A DNA stretch of 64,000 nt from Pseudoselenomonas ruminis. Lineage in GTDB: Bacteria; Bacillota; Negativicutes; Selenomonadales; Selenomonadaceae. A program made the position numbers and the translations under genes. Below are positions 53,657 to 63,038 of this stretch, one piece after another; positions within the stretch are counted from its first letter, which is position 1, and each line of letters opens with the position of its first letter. The stretch is from the NCBI RefSeq assembly GCF_008271295.1, contig NZ_VTOY01000004.1:1-64000 (forward strand), given 5' to 3'. Below the pieces are notes generated by a model. It made no database searches, was not told the origin of the DNA, and worked only from the letters and a program-made list of their open reading frames with translations.

Positions 53657-54814
53657 TTACCACTGTTTTTGCAAATCTTCTTTGACAAGCACATATATTT
53701 CCCTGGACAAGGCTTTTAATTCTCCATCCCCCAACAAAATCTTATCCCGTTTCAAAATCCATTCATAAGTTGACATCAGCCAAGCTAAAAAGTCTTTGAC
53801 TACATCAGACTGCCAACTATCCTCTTCATGACGCTCTTTTTTATACTTGTCATCCAACCAAATCGTCTGCGCTTTACCAAGACTTCGTGAATCACTCCAG
53901 CCACAATCCTTTTGCCGTAATACATATACGCTCTGCATTACCCTGTCCATGATTGTCTGTTCTACTCCACGAATCTTTTGACGTATAACCAAATTATTCC
54001 GCTTATCTATATAGCAACTATGCAACTGCAAGAATAAATACCTGAAATCCCCAAGTCTTAACGTGTCTCGGAAAAAATCTTTGCGAGGATAAGCAATAGA
54101 CCGCCCCACTACCGTAGGCGGTAATGATGGCAGCATATAACAACGCCCCCCCAATCGATTATTATTGAACGAGATATTCTGGGGTTTCGTTCCACCGAAC
54201 TTCATTTGCGTAAGATTATAAATGCGTTCATGAACATTGCCGTATTTTTCTGATTTTTTATCACAGGCCTGTCTCGCATTATCCTCCATAGCCCGAATAC
54301 GCAGCCGTACTTCCTGCATCAGACTGGACGGTGGCAGTACCGTCAGTAAATGATAACCATCTCCCACGGGAAAATATACCTGTTTCAGCCGTGTATCGGT
54401 AGCTGTTGGCTTTTCATGAGTCTTTACTTCCAACAGCGCATTGCGCACAGCCACATAGTCTACTCCTATATCAGCAATATCCTGCTTCAGGTAATCATCA
54501 TCTGCCTGCAGATGTTCATAAACGGTCTTGCCATCTTCCAGCTTTTGCTGTAACAAACTGGCTGTAGCCAGGTAATTAGCCGCCACAAACACATCATTGT
54601 TACAGGATACAGATGATGTTGACACATATCCTTCTGCCGGTTTGTCTTTTATATCGGCCTGCCAGTTGACCGTTACATCAGGATTCGTGAACCGTCCTAT
54701 ATGGGTAGCCAACAGGCATTTATCAGCATTTTTAGCTATATCCAACAGCCATTCTTTTTTAGTTTTATTCTTCCTATCTGCTTCAGATTGGACATAATCT
54801 GAAAAAACACTCAC
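53657..54814 (-). CDS. cas8f: Cas8f (Csy1) large subunit
   Basis: About 385 residues. Csy1 motifs: ATHIGRFTNPDV near the start, FGGTKPQNISFNNNRLGGRCYMLPSLPP in the centre. Recognises the CC PAM and starts DNA unwinding. The likely start is GTG at 54814 (after GAGGTG); a GTG at 54823 is also possible. First gene of the csy operon, with a strong promoter at 54861-54889. Confidence 0.9.
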   Translation of the reverse strand: MSVFSDYVQSEADRKNKTKKEWLLDIAKNADKCLLATHIGRFTNPDVTVNWQADIKDKPAEGYVSTSSVSCNNDVFVAANYLATASLLQQKLEDGKTVYEHLQADDDYLKQDIADIGVDYVAVRNALLEVKTHEKPTATDTRLKQVYFPVGDGYHLLTVLPPSSLMQEVRLRIRAMEDNARQACDKKSEKYGNVHERIYNLTQMKFGGTKPQNISFNNNRLGGRCYMLPSLPPTVVGRSIAYPRKDFFRDTLRLGDFRYLFLQLHSCYIDKRNNLVIRQKIRGVEQTIMDRVMQSVYVLRQKDCGWSDSRSLGKAQTIWLDDKYKKERHEEDSWQSDVVKDFLAWLMSTYEWILKRDKILLGDGELKALSREIYVLVKEDLQKQW

Positions 54815-54860
54815 AATCTTCACCTCATTTCTAAAATATACAATATCCTACGTTAATGGT

Positions 54861-54889
54861 ATTGTAACTCCATCCTCAGGTAAAGTCAA
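54861..54889 (-). promoter_or_regulatory. Promoter of the csy operon
   Basis: Minus strand TTGACT (54884-54889), 17 bases, TACAAT (54861-54866). The base next to the -35 (54890) begins the target of the crRNA-like unit upstream. Confidence 0.75.
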
Positions 54890-54917
54890 TATATAATAAA
54901 ATATATAAAGGGTTGTT

Positions 54918-54993
54918 GTAAGTCGCCGCCTATCCGGCGGACTAAAAGATAATTAAATATATAAATTTCTAAGCCATCTATTCGACGGATAAC
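54918..54993 (-). CRISPR. Degenerate I-F mini-array with promoter-matching spacer
   Basis: A repeat-like unit at 54966-54993 matches the I-F repeat in 22 of 28 positions and keeps its hairpin with one wobble pair. A second, weaker unit (54918-54945) has CCGCCTATCCGGCGG. Between them lies a 20-base spacer (54946-54965). It matches 54891-54909, next to the csy promoter -35, in 17 of 19 bases: the mismatches are at positions 12 and 18, which are flipped out in I-F complexes. A CC PAM precedes the target (54910-54911). Confidence 0.7.
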
Positions 54994-55003
54994 TACTTCC
55001 TTT

Positions 55004-58000
55004 CTATCTTATCACATCATCAACTGCTCCGTACATACCAAATTGATCCGCATATCGCCAATCTGAATGTCCAGGAATTGTCAATACTCCAATACGAACA
55101 TCGGCCATCCGCCCCTCCTTGCTTGCTGAATAATCTGCTAATGCTTGCTGATAATTTCGTTTTAGCCAAAAACGTTCCCCCACCTCCACTTGTTCATGTA
55201 CAATACCATAAGCAGCTTCACGCTTTACCCATTCCTTTGTTTGCGAATCTTGCTCATAAAAAGCCAGTCCATCTCCTTCTTTATCCTGCAAACAAAGCTC
55301 AATCTCCTGCTTTCCTTCACGAAATTTATTGAATTGCTGCGGCAGAGCTGTCAACCACCATGCTTCCTCTTGCCAACCATGGATGTAACCTGCACCATGC
55401 AGCGTCAAGTCCCGAAAATCGTTCAAGACCTGATGTTCTAGATGAACCAGCTTATCATGGGGATAAAGCTGTTCCGGCCGTACAATCCTTGGTACTGCAT
55501 TGATTCCATTAGCCAGTTGCTGCGTATTTACCAAACAATTCATATCATGGCTGGAAAGCAAATACTGCCTGCATTCAAATCCAGGCTTGGCAAATACTAT
55601 TTGTTTCCCTGTAGTCAGCGCCTCAATGTTATACTGCATAATGGCGATATTTCCCCAATCAGCTCTATCTATAGCATGCCGATGACGACGAATGCGTCCC
55701 GCCAACTGAATAATTGAACGATATGATGAGGGTTCAATAACCGCCCAGTCAAAATCATGATCACGCCCCACTTCCTCAACAGGCGTTGCCACCAAAATAA
55801 AGATGACATTTTGTGCATCTGTTCCGTCAATATGCCGTCGTAAAACCGTATCTGTAAAATCAACCTCTAACGTATCTTGATTCTTGCGCTTCAAAATCTT
55901 ATCAAGATATTTTTCCTGAATACTACGCAATAACGCCGTCTGTCGGCTATGATACACCATGATGCGTGGCGCACAATCATCCGGCCAGTTAGATTTCAAC
56001 AGATACTTTGCCGCCCAAACGCAGTAACTTATATGCGCTAAGCGAACAACACCCAGGGAAACATTTTTTCCTGTCCTTTTATCTTTGACTGCATAGCATG
56101 CATGTAACTGCAATATAGCATCTTGCATACCTTGAAAATATCCTGACAGACGTTGCTTCCCTTCCGATAAGTCCAGCAACTGCTTGCAATTTACAATCCA
56201 TCCATGTCGCTTAACCGGCTGTAAATTCAGCTTATCCTTATGTCGCAAGGAAAAGTCTTTATGCCACTGCCGATAAGCTGACAATATTTTATCTTGTTCA
56301 GCGTCAACAACACTATGAATTTTGGTCTGAAATTCATCCACCCATACACAATGAAGTTCATTATGACAACCAAAAAATCGTGTATATTCAGTTCTGCCAC
56401 TGGCATAAGCAGAAAAAAGTCCTTCTGCTAAATCCGGAGGTATAGTCGCAGACGATAAAATTACGTTTTTCCCCAACAAACCTGCCGTATGAACCAATCG
56501 CGCAATAGCGACCAAATCAGCTCCAGCAAAATCATCGATTTCATCAATGACAATATCTGCTGACATCATACGGAGCAATGGCAAAATATGCCTCCCACCA
56601 CGAACGCTTTCCACTGCTGGCATTAGATGATCAATCGTGGCTACTAGAACAGGAGCATACAGCAAATCACGATTTTTTCCTACACCTGTACGAGATGATG
56701 CAAATAACACCTGCAAGAATTTATCTTCCTGCGGAAAATCAGCATATACATCCCCCGGCAGTAATTCATTCATACGTGCAGTATCACTGTTATCATCCCA
56801 AGATTCTGATTCTGTATATAAATCCTTTACTGCAGCCGAACCAACCAAAACAGCCATTTCACCGGCGTCCATACCTATCCTAGCCCGATATTCCTTTCCT
56901 GTTTGCAACGTCAAGCTACGCAAACCGAGCAACAAACTGTAGCGCAGAGAACTACCATCCGGTGAAATTGCCTGCATGATTTTAGCATTAGCAAAAGTCT
57001 TGCCACAGCCTGTACCTGCCATATTGATAACAAACCATCCCCCCTGTTGCCGCTCTATTTTTACCTGTTGCTGCTGAACATCCCGAATCTTGCTAACAGC
57101 TTTATCCTGCCAAGCATAGTCTGATGGACTTTTTTTACGCAATTTAGCAATATTTTCTGCCCTGCTCATCCCCTCCGCAAACTTTGGCAGCCGATGAGCA
57201 ATAGACGCTGCCTGCTCAGCTACGCGCACTAAATGTTCATCCAAATACTGTTTTACCTGCTGTTTTTGCGTATTGGCATAAAGAAGACTTTTTTCCTGCC
57301 AACTATTATCTTTATCTCTGGATGAAACCGTATAATCTGCCAACATCAAGCTTACTCTTGCATATATGAGCAACAAACGGACATTATTTTTCGTATAAAG
57401 ATCATGCAAGATATCCTTTTGTTCTTGCAGACGCCCGCACCATTTCTTCAACTTTTTTTGCCATGCTGTTGAAATTACCAAGCCATTGGAAAATTTAATA
57501 GCAGACGTTTCTCCTTTTATATACCCCCAATCTGCGGTGATTTGCGACAACAATTGGGAAATCTCTGCTACCTCCGTACATTTATATCGTTTGCAATCCT
57601 CACCATCTAACTTCGGTAATCGATGATGAGAAAGAATCAGCCAACAAAGCAACGTAGCCAACGGTGGCATAGTTGAAAACTTCTTGTCCGCATTTTCAAT
57701 TACCCATTTTATCAGCTTCTTCTCGGTGATGTTTTCCATTTGCATCCATTGCAGCCAATCATCATCCAATGGATTATCCGATAGACATACCAGTCCTTCC
57801 AGTAATTTGCAGCTCAACCATTCATGCCGATATAGCTCTTGTCCTTTCTTCCCCTGCAATAACTTCTGAAAGGCATCATTTGCCTTCCCCCAATCATGCA
57901 ACAACGCTGCCACTGCTGTCAAAGCCTTTATCGCCGGCAAGTACTGCCAATTATTTTCCCATGCATTGTGCATTTCATCTTTTTTCGTACTATTTACAGG

Positions 58001-58264
58001 GACATAACCTTCCTCATTAAAACGCGTTTTATCCCCCACAATCCATAACAGCTGACTGCGTGTACGAGAACGAATCCAGCGGCAGGATACAGACAAGCTC
58101 TTCGTCGCATGTCGCCTAAGAAGATTGTACACCATACGAAGGCCATCCTCGGTGATAACAGTTTGCCAAGTATCATTGCCGATGCGATTGGCGAAAGCAT
58201 CTAAAATCCATCGTGTTGTCTTCAATGCTTTTTTGTCACTCTGGCTGGTAAATATAACCATCAT
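55004..58264 (-). CDS. cas3f: Cas2-Cas3 fusion helicase-nuclease (I-F)
   Basis: About 1086 residues. N-terminal Cas2-like domain (MVIFTSQSDKKALKTTRWILDAFANRIG), HD nuclease (ALLHDWGKANDAF), then SF2 helicase with Walker A AGTGCGKTFANAKIM, a DExD-type box VIDEIDDF and motif VI LAGRIRRHR. Degrades target DNA and helps adaptation with Cas1. The start is ATG at 58264 (GGGAG nine bases upstream), overlapping the cas1 end by 29 bases. Confidence 0.93.
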   Translation of the reverse strand: MMVIFTSQSDKKALKTTRWILDAFANRIGNDTWQTVITEDGLRMVYNLLRRHATKSLSVSCRWIRSRTRSQLLWIVGDKTRFNEEGYVPVNSTKKDEMHNAWENNWQYLPAIKALTAVAALLHDWGKANDAFQKLLQGKKGQELYRHEWLSCKLLEGLVCLSDNPLDDDWLQWMQMENITEKKLIKWVIENADKKFSTMPPLATLLCWLILSHHRLPKLDGEDCKRYKCTEVAEISQLLSQITADWGYIKGETSAIKFSNGLVISTAWQKKLKKWCGRLQEQKDILHDLYTKNNVRLLLIYARVSLMLADYTVSSRDKDNSWQEKSLLYANTQKQQVKQYLDEHLVRVAEQAASIAHRLPKFAEGMSRAENIAKLRKKSPSDYAWQDKAVSKIRDVQQQQVKIERQQGGWFVINMAGTGCGKTFANAKIMQAISPDGSSLRYSLLLGLRSLTLQTGKEYRARIGMDAGEMAVLVGSAAVKDLYTESESWDDNSDTARMNELLPGDVYADFPQEDKFLQVLFASSRTGVGKNRDLLYAPVLVATIDHLMPAVESVRGGRHILPLLRMMSADIVIDEIDDFAGADLVAIARLVHTAGLLGKNVILSSATIPPDLAEGLFSAYASGRTEYTRFFGCHNELHCVWVDEFQTKIHSVVDAEQDKILSAYRQWHKDFSLRHKDKLNLQPVKRHGWIVNCKQLLDLSEGKQRLSGYFQGMQDAILQLHACYAVKDKRTGKNVSLGVVRLAHISYCVWAAKYLLKSNWPDDCAPRIMVYHSRQTALLRSIQEKYLDKILKRKNQDTLEVDFTDTVLRRHIDGTDAQNVIFILVATPVEEVGRDHDFDWAVIEPSSYRSIIQLAGRIRRHRHAIDRADWGNIAIMQYNIEALTTGKQIVFAKPGFECRQYLLSSHDMNCLVNTQQLANGINAVPRIVRPEQLYPHDKLVHLEHQVLNDFRDLTLHGAGYIHGWQEEAWWLTALPQQFNKFREGKQEIELCLQDKEGDGLAFYEQDSQTKEWVKREAAYGIVHEQVEVGERFWLKRNYQQALADYSASKEGRMADVRIGVLTIPGHSDWRYADQFGMYGAVDDVIR

Positions 58265-59225
58265 CCAGACCATCTCCCTTTTGCCATTGCTGACTTTGCT
58301 GCTTTACTGTATCATACATAACTTCCAACGCCTTGTGTTCTGTAAATTTCTGCAAACAATAATCACGAAACTCTTGATTCTCCATATTATTCCGAGCACA
58401 AATGAAGGCCCCTGGCAAAATGATAGCATCCTTTATCAAATCAGCCACATCAAAAACTAAAGCCCCTCGCCGTGTTTTACCATGCATCACTGCAAAGCCG
58501 TGTGGAATCCCCAGGACCCATAACGCTGACGCAGCCATACCATAGGCTAAATAATTTCCGTGATTCAGGAAAATATTAGCCGTATCTAAAGCATTTACAT
58601 CTCGTGTAAATTCACCGTAATCCGCATGCTGAGCTGAATATTTATATAGTCGCTTAGCAAAACTTGCCTCTGCAGACAACAATTCATTTACACTCACCAC
58701 ATTATCAATAGATTGGCGAAAACCTTGCAAAGCTCCTTCTATCTCTCTATCATCAACATAAAAACCTTCATCGTGCAAATCATGATCTTTAGTCCATACT
58801 CGTTCAAAAAAATCACAGCGCCTTTTTTGAAATTTTTTTGCTGCCAACAATCTCTTATTCTCGTCAAACCAAAACGATAACCATCCCTGCACATATTGGG
58901 TAGGTCGATATTCACTCTGCGGATTCATCCATTCTATTTCCGTCCCTGCCAGCAACGGAGTAGCACCTCCACCACAGAAGCCAATTAAAACACCTGCGCT
59001 GGACAACATTCTCACTGCCGCCTGAGTTATCGATGTTCCTGTCCCCAATAGAATTACGGTCGTATTGGCAATAGGAATATTCCAATATTGATTAGCTTTC
59101 TTCCCTTCTTTTAAATACAGAACCCGCCCATCCTTCTGCATAACGCGGCACTTTTCCAGATAAAAAACATTTGCTCGTTTTGAAAATAATATCGCCTTCA
59201 ACTCTGTAGGTGTCAAACCTTCCAT
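58236..59225 (-). CDS. cas1: Cas1 of the I-F system
   Basis: 329 residues, Cas1f type: KRANVFYLEKCRVMQKDGRVLYL, GTGTSITQAAVRMLSSAGVLIGFCGGG, and catalytic FTRDVNALDTANIFLNHGNYLAYG. Integrates spacers with the Cas2 part of Cas3f. First gene of the I-F locus. The 242-base gap upstream (59226-59467) holds a small dyad TTCCTAA/TTAGGAA and a terminator. Confidence 0.93.
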   Translation of the reverse strand: MEGLTPTELKAILFSKRANVFYLEKCRVMQKDGRVLYLKEGKKANQYWNIPIANTTVILLGTGTSITQAAVRMLSSAGVLIGFCGGGATPLLAGTEIEWMNPQSEYRPTQYVQGWLSFWFDENKRLLAAKKFQKRRCDFFERVWTKDHDLHDEGFYVDDREIEGALQGFRQSIDNVVSVNELLSAEASFAKRLYKYSAQHADYGEFTRDVNALDTANIFLNHGNYLAYGMAASALWVLGIPHGFAVMHGKTRRGALVFDVADLIKDAIILPGAFICARNNMENQEFRDYCLQKFTEHKALEVMYDTVKQQSQQWQKGDGLDDGYIYQPE

Positions 59226-59423
59226 CGTTAACTCCCCTTTTGATTGTAATCCTTCCTAATTGCTTTAGGAAGACTATTATCTTTGAAGTATATTTACATT
59301 ATTCTTAACATTGCTTCTCTCATTCATTATACGTCTATTTTACATTTTCCTCTACACTAAAAGCATCAATTTCTATACTTTGATTCCATACTCCCTCATT
59401 TCTCCGTATTGTTATGCATACGA

Positions 59424-59452
59424 AAAGGATCATGCTCTTCACATGATCCTTT
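59424..59452 (-). terminator. Terminator of the PIN operon
   Basis: Stem AAAGGATCATG / CATGATCCTTT at 59424-59452, followed by T2C on the minus strand; a weak T tail. Confidence 0.6.
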
Positions 59453-59467
59453 AATCATCTATATTAT

Positions 59468-60280
59468 TTACTGTTTATATCTCAGATTTCCATTCTGCAA
59501 CAATTCCAACTTACCAGCATACATTTCCTCAATTACCTGTTCACATGGAACCTTGCACATTTGCATCTGTTTAGATGCATCATGGACTCTAAAAGTAAGC
59601 TGATTATGTTTCTTGCATTCACTTAGATATGCCTGAATATAAGGCTCCGCATCCGCTCTCAAGAGAACACCATCTTGGTATAGTCGCATAAATGCAGATA
59701 GTACACTAATACATCTGGCACTACCGAGACTAACTATCCCGGCTCTAGCGTTTTTATCATCAGAACAAAAAACATAAATTTGTTTGCCCAATCGTATACT
59801 CAATACTTGAAGAAGTACATAGCTCTTAAGCTCTCCAAGATTCTTCCCTTCACCAATTCCATCGCAATCCGCTTTTAGTTCCTGAAGAAATGATTCTTGG
59901 GATATCGACAGATAATCCAATGCTTTCAAACGTATAAAATTCTCTTCAAAATAACCACTCTTATATGCTTCACATCCATTTTTTAGCATACTTGCATACA
60001 TTGCTTCAGCAGAATCTGAATAAATTTTATGTAGTTCCGCTATGATTTCCTCATCAGACATACAACGAACATATCCATCGGAAATCTTAGCTTCTAACCA
60101 CTCAGGAGAATTGCCACTATTATGTCTGAGCAGTTCAATCCTTATCTGTTCATGGCAATAAAAACGATATCCAGGCATCTCCATTATCCGATCAATCATT
60201 TTATTCTGATTATCTTTTCGAATCCGATGTGTCTTGGAAATGAAATCAGTATCCAAAAGAGCATATTTTTCTTTTGTCAT
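59468..60280 (-). CDS. PIN-like domain protein, probable toxin
   Basis: 270 residues. ALLDTDFISK at the start carries the first PIN aspartate, GEGKNLGELKSYVLL has the acidic middle motif, and YVFCSDDKNAR the last acidic pair: a PIN-fold nuclease layout. It is the third gene after an XRE regulator and an ImmA/IrrE protease, ten bases from the latter, a combination found in toxin-antitoxin-like or phage-defence units. Confidence 0.75.
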   Translation of the reverse strand: MTKEKYALLDTDFISKTHRIRKDNQNKMIDRIMEMPGYRFYCHEQIRIELLRHNSGNSPEWLEAKISDGYVRCMSDEEIIAELHKIYSDSAEAMYASMLKNGCEAYKSGYFEENFIRLKALDYLSISQESFLQELKADCDGIGEGKNLGELKSYVLLQVLSIRLGKQIYVFCSDDKNARAGIVSLGSARCISVLSAFMRLYQDGVLLRADAEPYIQAYLSECKKHNQLTFRVHDASKQMQMCKVPCEQVIEEMYAGKLELLQNGNLRYKQ

Positions 60281-60289
60281 ACGCTCACC

Positions 60290-61114
60290 TTAACTGTCCC
60301 TACGACAGTACTTTCTGATTCTCTCCAAATACTGTCTATCTGACTTCTCTCGGCTATCAGTCAGCAAATCATTTTCACTGTTGTGCTCCATATCATCAAG
60401 CAAACTACCAAAATATGAAAGTGCCCTGCTGTCCTGCTGCCATCTAAGTGCCTTTCCGGTAAGCATGATCCGTTCAGACACAAAATCAGCATCTACCATG
60501 AGCAAATCCTTTATTTTCTCAAGTGCGATATTTCGATTTTCTGCCAATCGTAATACTACCGCTTTATATGGCAGTGCAAACAAATCCATCAAAGTTAGAA
60601 CATCATCTACAGAAATCCGCTCTCCCACTATGCCAAAAATTTTAAGCTGCTCATCCAGCATACTGTCCGGCATCAGTATTAACCCTGCAAATGCATTGGC
60701 TTCAAGATCTTCCCTTGATACAGCTAAGTCATCGGTAATTTTTGAGTCTAATAATGAGCCACATGTAATCGTATTAGGATCGATATCTTCTGCATAACAG
60801 TGTATATGATATAACTCATGAGCTACTGCAAAAATTTGTTTGCATATAGCAAGTCCAGAATTAACGCATAGAAATACTGTGCCTTTTTTTACAAACGTAA
60901 ACGCCCAAAGCTCATCATCTTTAAACGGATACCTAAGTATTTCCAAGGATAATTCCCTTTTTCTTGCATAATTCGATACAATTCCGAATATAGAATCACG
61001 AACAATAGAACTTCCACAATAACTTGCAGAAAAAGCTTTAGCCAAAAAATTTATTTCCTCAAACTTTTTGTATTGCTTGCTGAATAAGCTTTCCTCAAAA
61101 ACATTTCCCATCAA
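60290..61114 (-). CDS. ImmA/IrrE-family metallopeptidase
   Basis: 274 residues. Zinc motif AVAHELYHIHCY (HExxH), with EANAFAGLILMP holding the third ligand Glu. These enzymes typically cleave a paired XRE repressor to release gene expression. Overlaps the XRE gene by four bases. Confidence 0.88.
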   Translation of the reverse strand: MMGNVFEESLFSKQYKKFEEINFLAKAFSASYCGSSIVRDSIFGIVSNYARKRELSLEILRYPFKDDELWAFTFVKKGTVFLCVNSGLAICKQIFAVAHELYHIHCYAEDIDPNTITCGSLLDSKITDDLAVSREDLEANAFAGLILMPDSMLDEQLKIFGIVGERISVDDVLTLMDLFALPYKAVVLRLAENRNIALEKIKDLLMVDADFVSERIMLTGKALRWQQDSRALSYFGSLLDDMEHNSENDLLTDSREKSDRQYLERIRKYCRRDS

Positions 61115-61488
61115 TCGTCCTCCCAGGCGACCATCATGTCATTGCCATTTTCACGGACTCTCTTATGGAACAGAATCATATCTGAAAGCTCATCAGCAAT
61201 TCGCAACGCCTGCTTCGCTTGTTCAGATTGAACCTTTCCCATAAATACATGAACAGCATTTGTTTCAGAATGTGCTTTTGATATTTTGGTAAGCTCCTCC
61301 ATCCTTACACCAAGATAATCTGCAATGGCCTTCAGCTCAACGGCGCTAATCATACGTGTACCATTAAGCATCTTGTTTACCGTCTGCTTATTTGTTTTCA
61401 GTGCATCGGCAAGATTGGTCTGTTTTTTATTTTGACTTTTTAGGAGTGCGAGTATGTTACTTGCAATCATTGCATTCATATCAACCAT
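61111..61488 (-). CDS. XRE-family DNA-binding regulator
   Basis: 125 residues. N-terminal helix-turn-helix (QTNLADALKTNKQTVNKMLNGTRMISAVELKAIADYLG) and a helical tail. Likely binds a site upstream, such as the dyad at 61597-61615, and is the probable substrate of the ImmA/IrrE peptidase. Start follows GGAGGTAATAACA. Confidence 0.85.
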   Translation of the reverse strand: MVDMNAMIASNILALLKSQNKKQTNLADALKTNKQTVNKMLNGTRMISAVELKAIADYLGVRMEELTKISKAHSETNAVHVFMGKVQSEQAKQALRIADELSDMILFHKRVRENGNDMMVAWEDD

Positions 61489-61596
61489 TGTTATTACCTC
61501 CCTTTTATAAGGATTACTCTTTTCTATCTATATTATACAATGGGGAGGTATAACAATCAACATTATCTTTACTTAACATCTGCATGTAATAATAAA

Positions 61597-61615
61597 AGTA
61601 ACTATTATAGTTACT
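61597..61615. promoter_or_regulatory. 19-bp palindrome upstream of the XRE operon
   Basis: Arms AGTAACTAT / ATAGTTACT around one base. It lies 109 bases upstream of the XRE gene and 32 bases past the rlmD stop. A regulator operator is most likely; a weak rlmD terminator is possible as a T-rich run follows on the minus strand. Confidence 0.5.
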
Positions 61616-61646
61616 CACTCATATAGTAGACGCATTCCAATGTTTC

Positions 61647-63029
61647 TCATTCCGCCGTCTTCTCTTTCCGCGTCAGCAGGCAAACACTTTCAACATGCGA
61701 AGTGCAGGGGAACATGTCTACGGGCTGGACTTTTATGGCTTTGTAGCCGAGTTCGTCGAGGAGGGCGATGTCGCGGGCGAGGCTGGCGGGGTTGCAGGAG
61801 ACGTAGACGATGCGGTCTGGTTTCATGTTGGCAAAGGTCTCCAGCACGGTTGGCGTGCAGCCGGCGCGCGGCGGGTCTACGACTACAACGTCAGCCCGTA
61901 CGCCCTGTTTGTAAAGTCTTGGCATGACCTGCGTCGCATCGCCGACGATGAATTCGGCATTGCGCACGTTGTTGTCCCGGGCATTTTTCTGCGCATCGAG
62001 GATGGCCGGTTTGACGATTTCGATACCGATGACGCTTCTGGCCTTCTGGGCGAGGAACAAGGTTATCGTTCCCGTGCCGCAGTAGGCGTCAATGACCGTC
62101 TCCTGACCGGTCAAGTTGGCAAATTCCAAGGCCTTGTTGTAGAGCACTTCCGCCTGGGCGGTGTTGACCTGGAAGAAGGAACGCGGCGAGATATGGAAGT
62201 TCAGGCGGCCGATGCCATCCTGGATGGTGGGACGGCCCCAGAGGAGTTTCGTGTCGCGCCCCATGATGACGTTGTTATGATAGGTCTGGATGTTCTGATG
62301 GACACTTACGACCTTCGGCAGTTTGGCGCGCAGCATCTTGACGAATTCTTTTTCGCGCGGCATATTCTTCACAGCCGTTACGATGACGACCATGATGTCG
62401 CCATTTTTGCCAACACGGCCAACGACATGGCGCAGGACGCCCGTATGCTTATCTTCGTTATAAACAGGAATGTTGAGTTTGGCGACGATTTCACGCACGG
62501 CATTGACGACGTCGTTATTGCCTTCCTTCTGGATATGGCAGTCGCGGGTGTCGATGATTTCATGGCTGCCCTGTGCAAAGCAGCCGATGATGGTCTTGCC
62601 CTTCTCGCGGCCAATCGGGAACTGCATCTTGTTGCGGTAGTTCCACGGCGTTGCGGCGCCAATGGTCGGCTCGACGAAAAGGTCCGGCTGTTTGCCGATG
62701 CGCGTAACAGCGTCGATGACCTGCTGGCGTTTGGCCTTGAGCTGCGCCATATAGTCAAGATGCTGCAGCTGGCAGCCGCCGCATTTGTCGTAGATTCCGC
62801 AGACGGGCTCCACGCGGTCGGCACTCTTGGTGAGGATTTCCTTCACATGGCCCTTGGCATAAGTCTTTTTGACTTCGTCGATAACCGCCATGACCTTCTC
62901 CCCAGGTAAGGCGTAGGGTACAAAGACCGTAAAGTCCTGATAACGGCCAACGCCCTCACCACTTGTACCCAGTGTCTTGATTTCAATCTCGTATGATTTT
63001 CCTTTTTCGACGGGAACTTGTTTTCTCAT
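61647..63029 (-). CDS. rlmD: 23S rRNA (uracil-C5)-methyltransferase RlmD/RumA family
   Basis: 460 residues. TRAM RNA-binding domain at the N-terminus, iron-sulfur cysteines (CGIYDKCGGCQLQHL), SAM site DAYCGTGTITLFL, catalytic DPPRAGC and YVSCNPASLARD. Methylates U1939 or U747-type sites in 23S rRNA. Which of the family paralogues it is cannot be settled by sight. Ten bases after the Mrr-like gene. Confidence 0.9.
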   Translation of the reverse strand: MRKQVPVEKGKSYEIEIKTLGTSGEGVGRYQDFTVFVPYALPGEKVMAVIDEVKKTYAKGHVKEILTKSADRVEPVCGIYDKCGGCQLQHLDYMAQLKAKRQQVIDAVTRIGKQPDLFVEPTIGAATPWNYRNKMQFPIGREKGKTIIGCFAQGSHEIIDTRDCHIQKEGNNDVVNAVREIVAKLNIPVYNEDKHTGVLRHVVGRVGKNGDIMVVIVTAVKNMPREKEFVKMLRAKLPKVVSVHQNIQTYHNNVIMGRDTKLLWGRPTIQDGIGRLNFHISPRSFFQVNTAQAEVLYNKALEFANLTGQETVIDAYCGTGTITLFLAQKARSVIGIEIVKPAILDAQKNARDNNVRNAEFIVGDATQVMPRLYKQGVRADVVVVDPPRAGCTPTVLETFANMKPDRIVYVSCNPASLARDIALLDELGYKAIKVQPVDMFPCTSHVESVCLLTRKEKTAE

Positions 63030-63038
63030 TACGACTCC

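Noticed and set aside
61695-62909. 404-codon plus-strand frame opposite rlmD
   Set aside because: It is the antisense of a well-conserved gene; high third-position GC keeps stops away.
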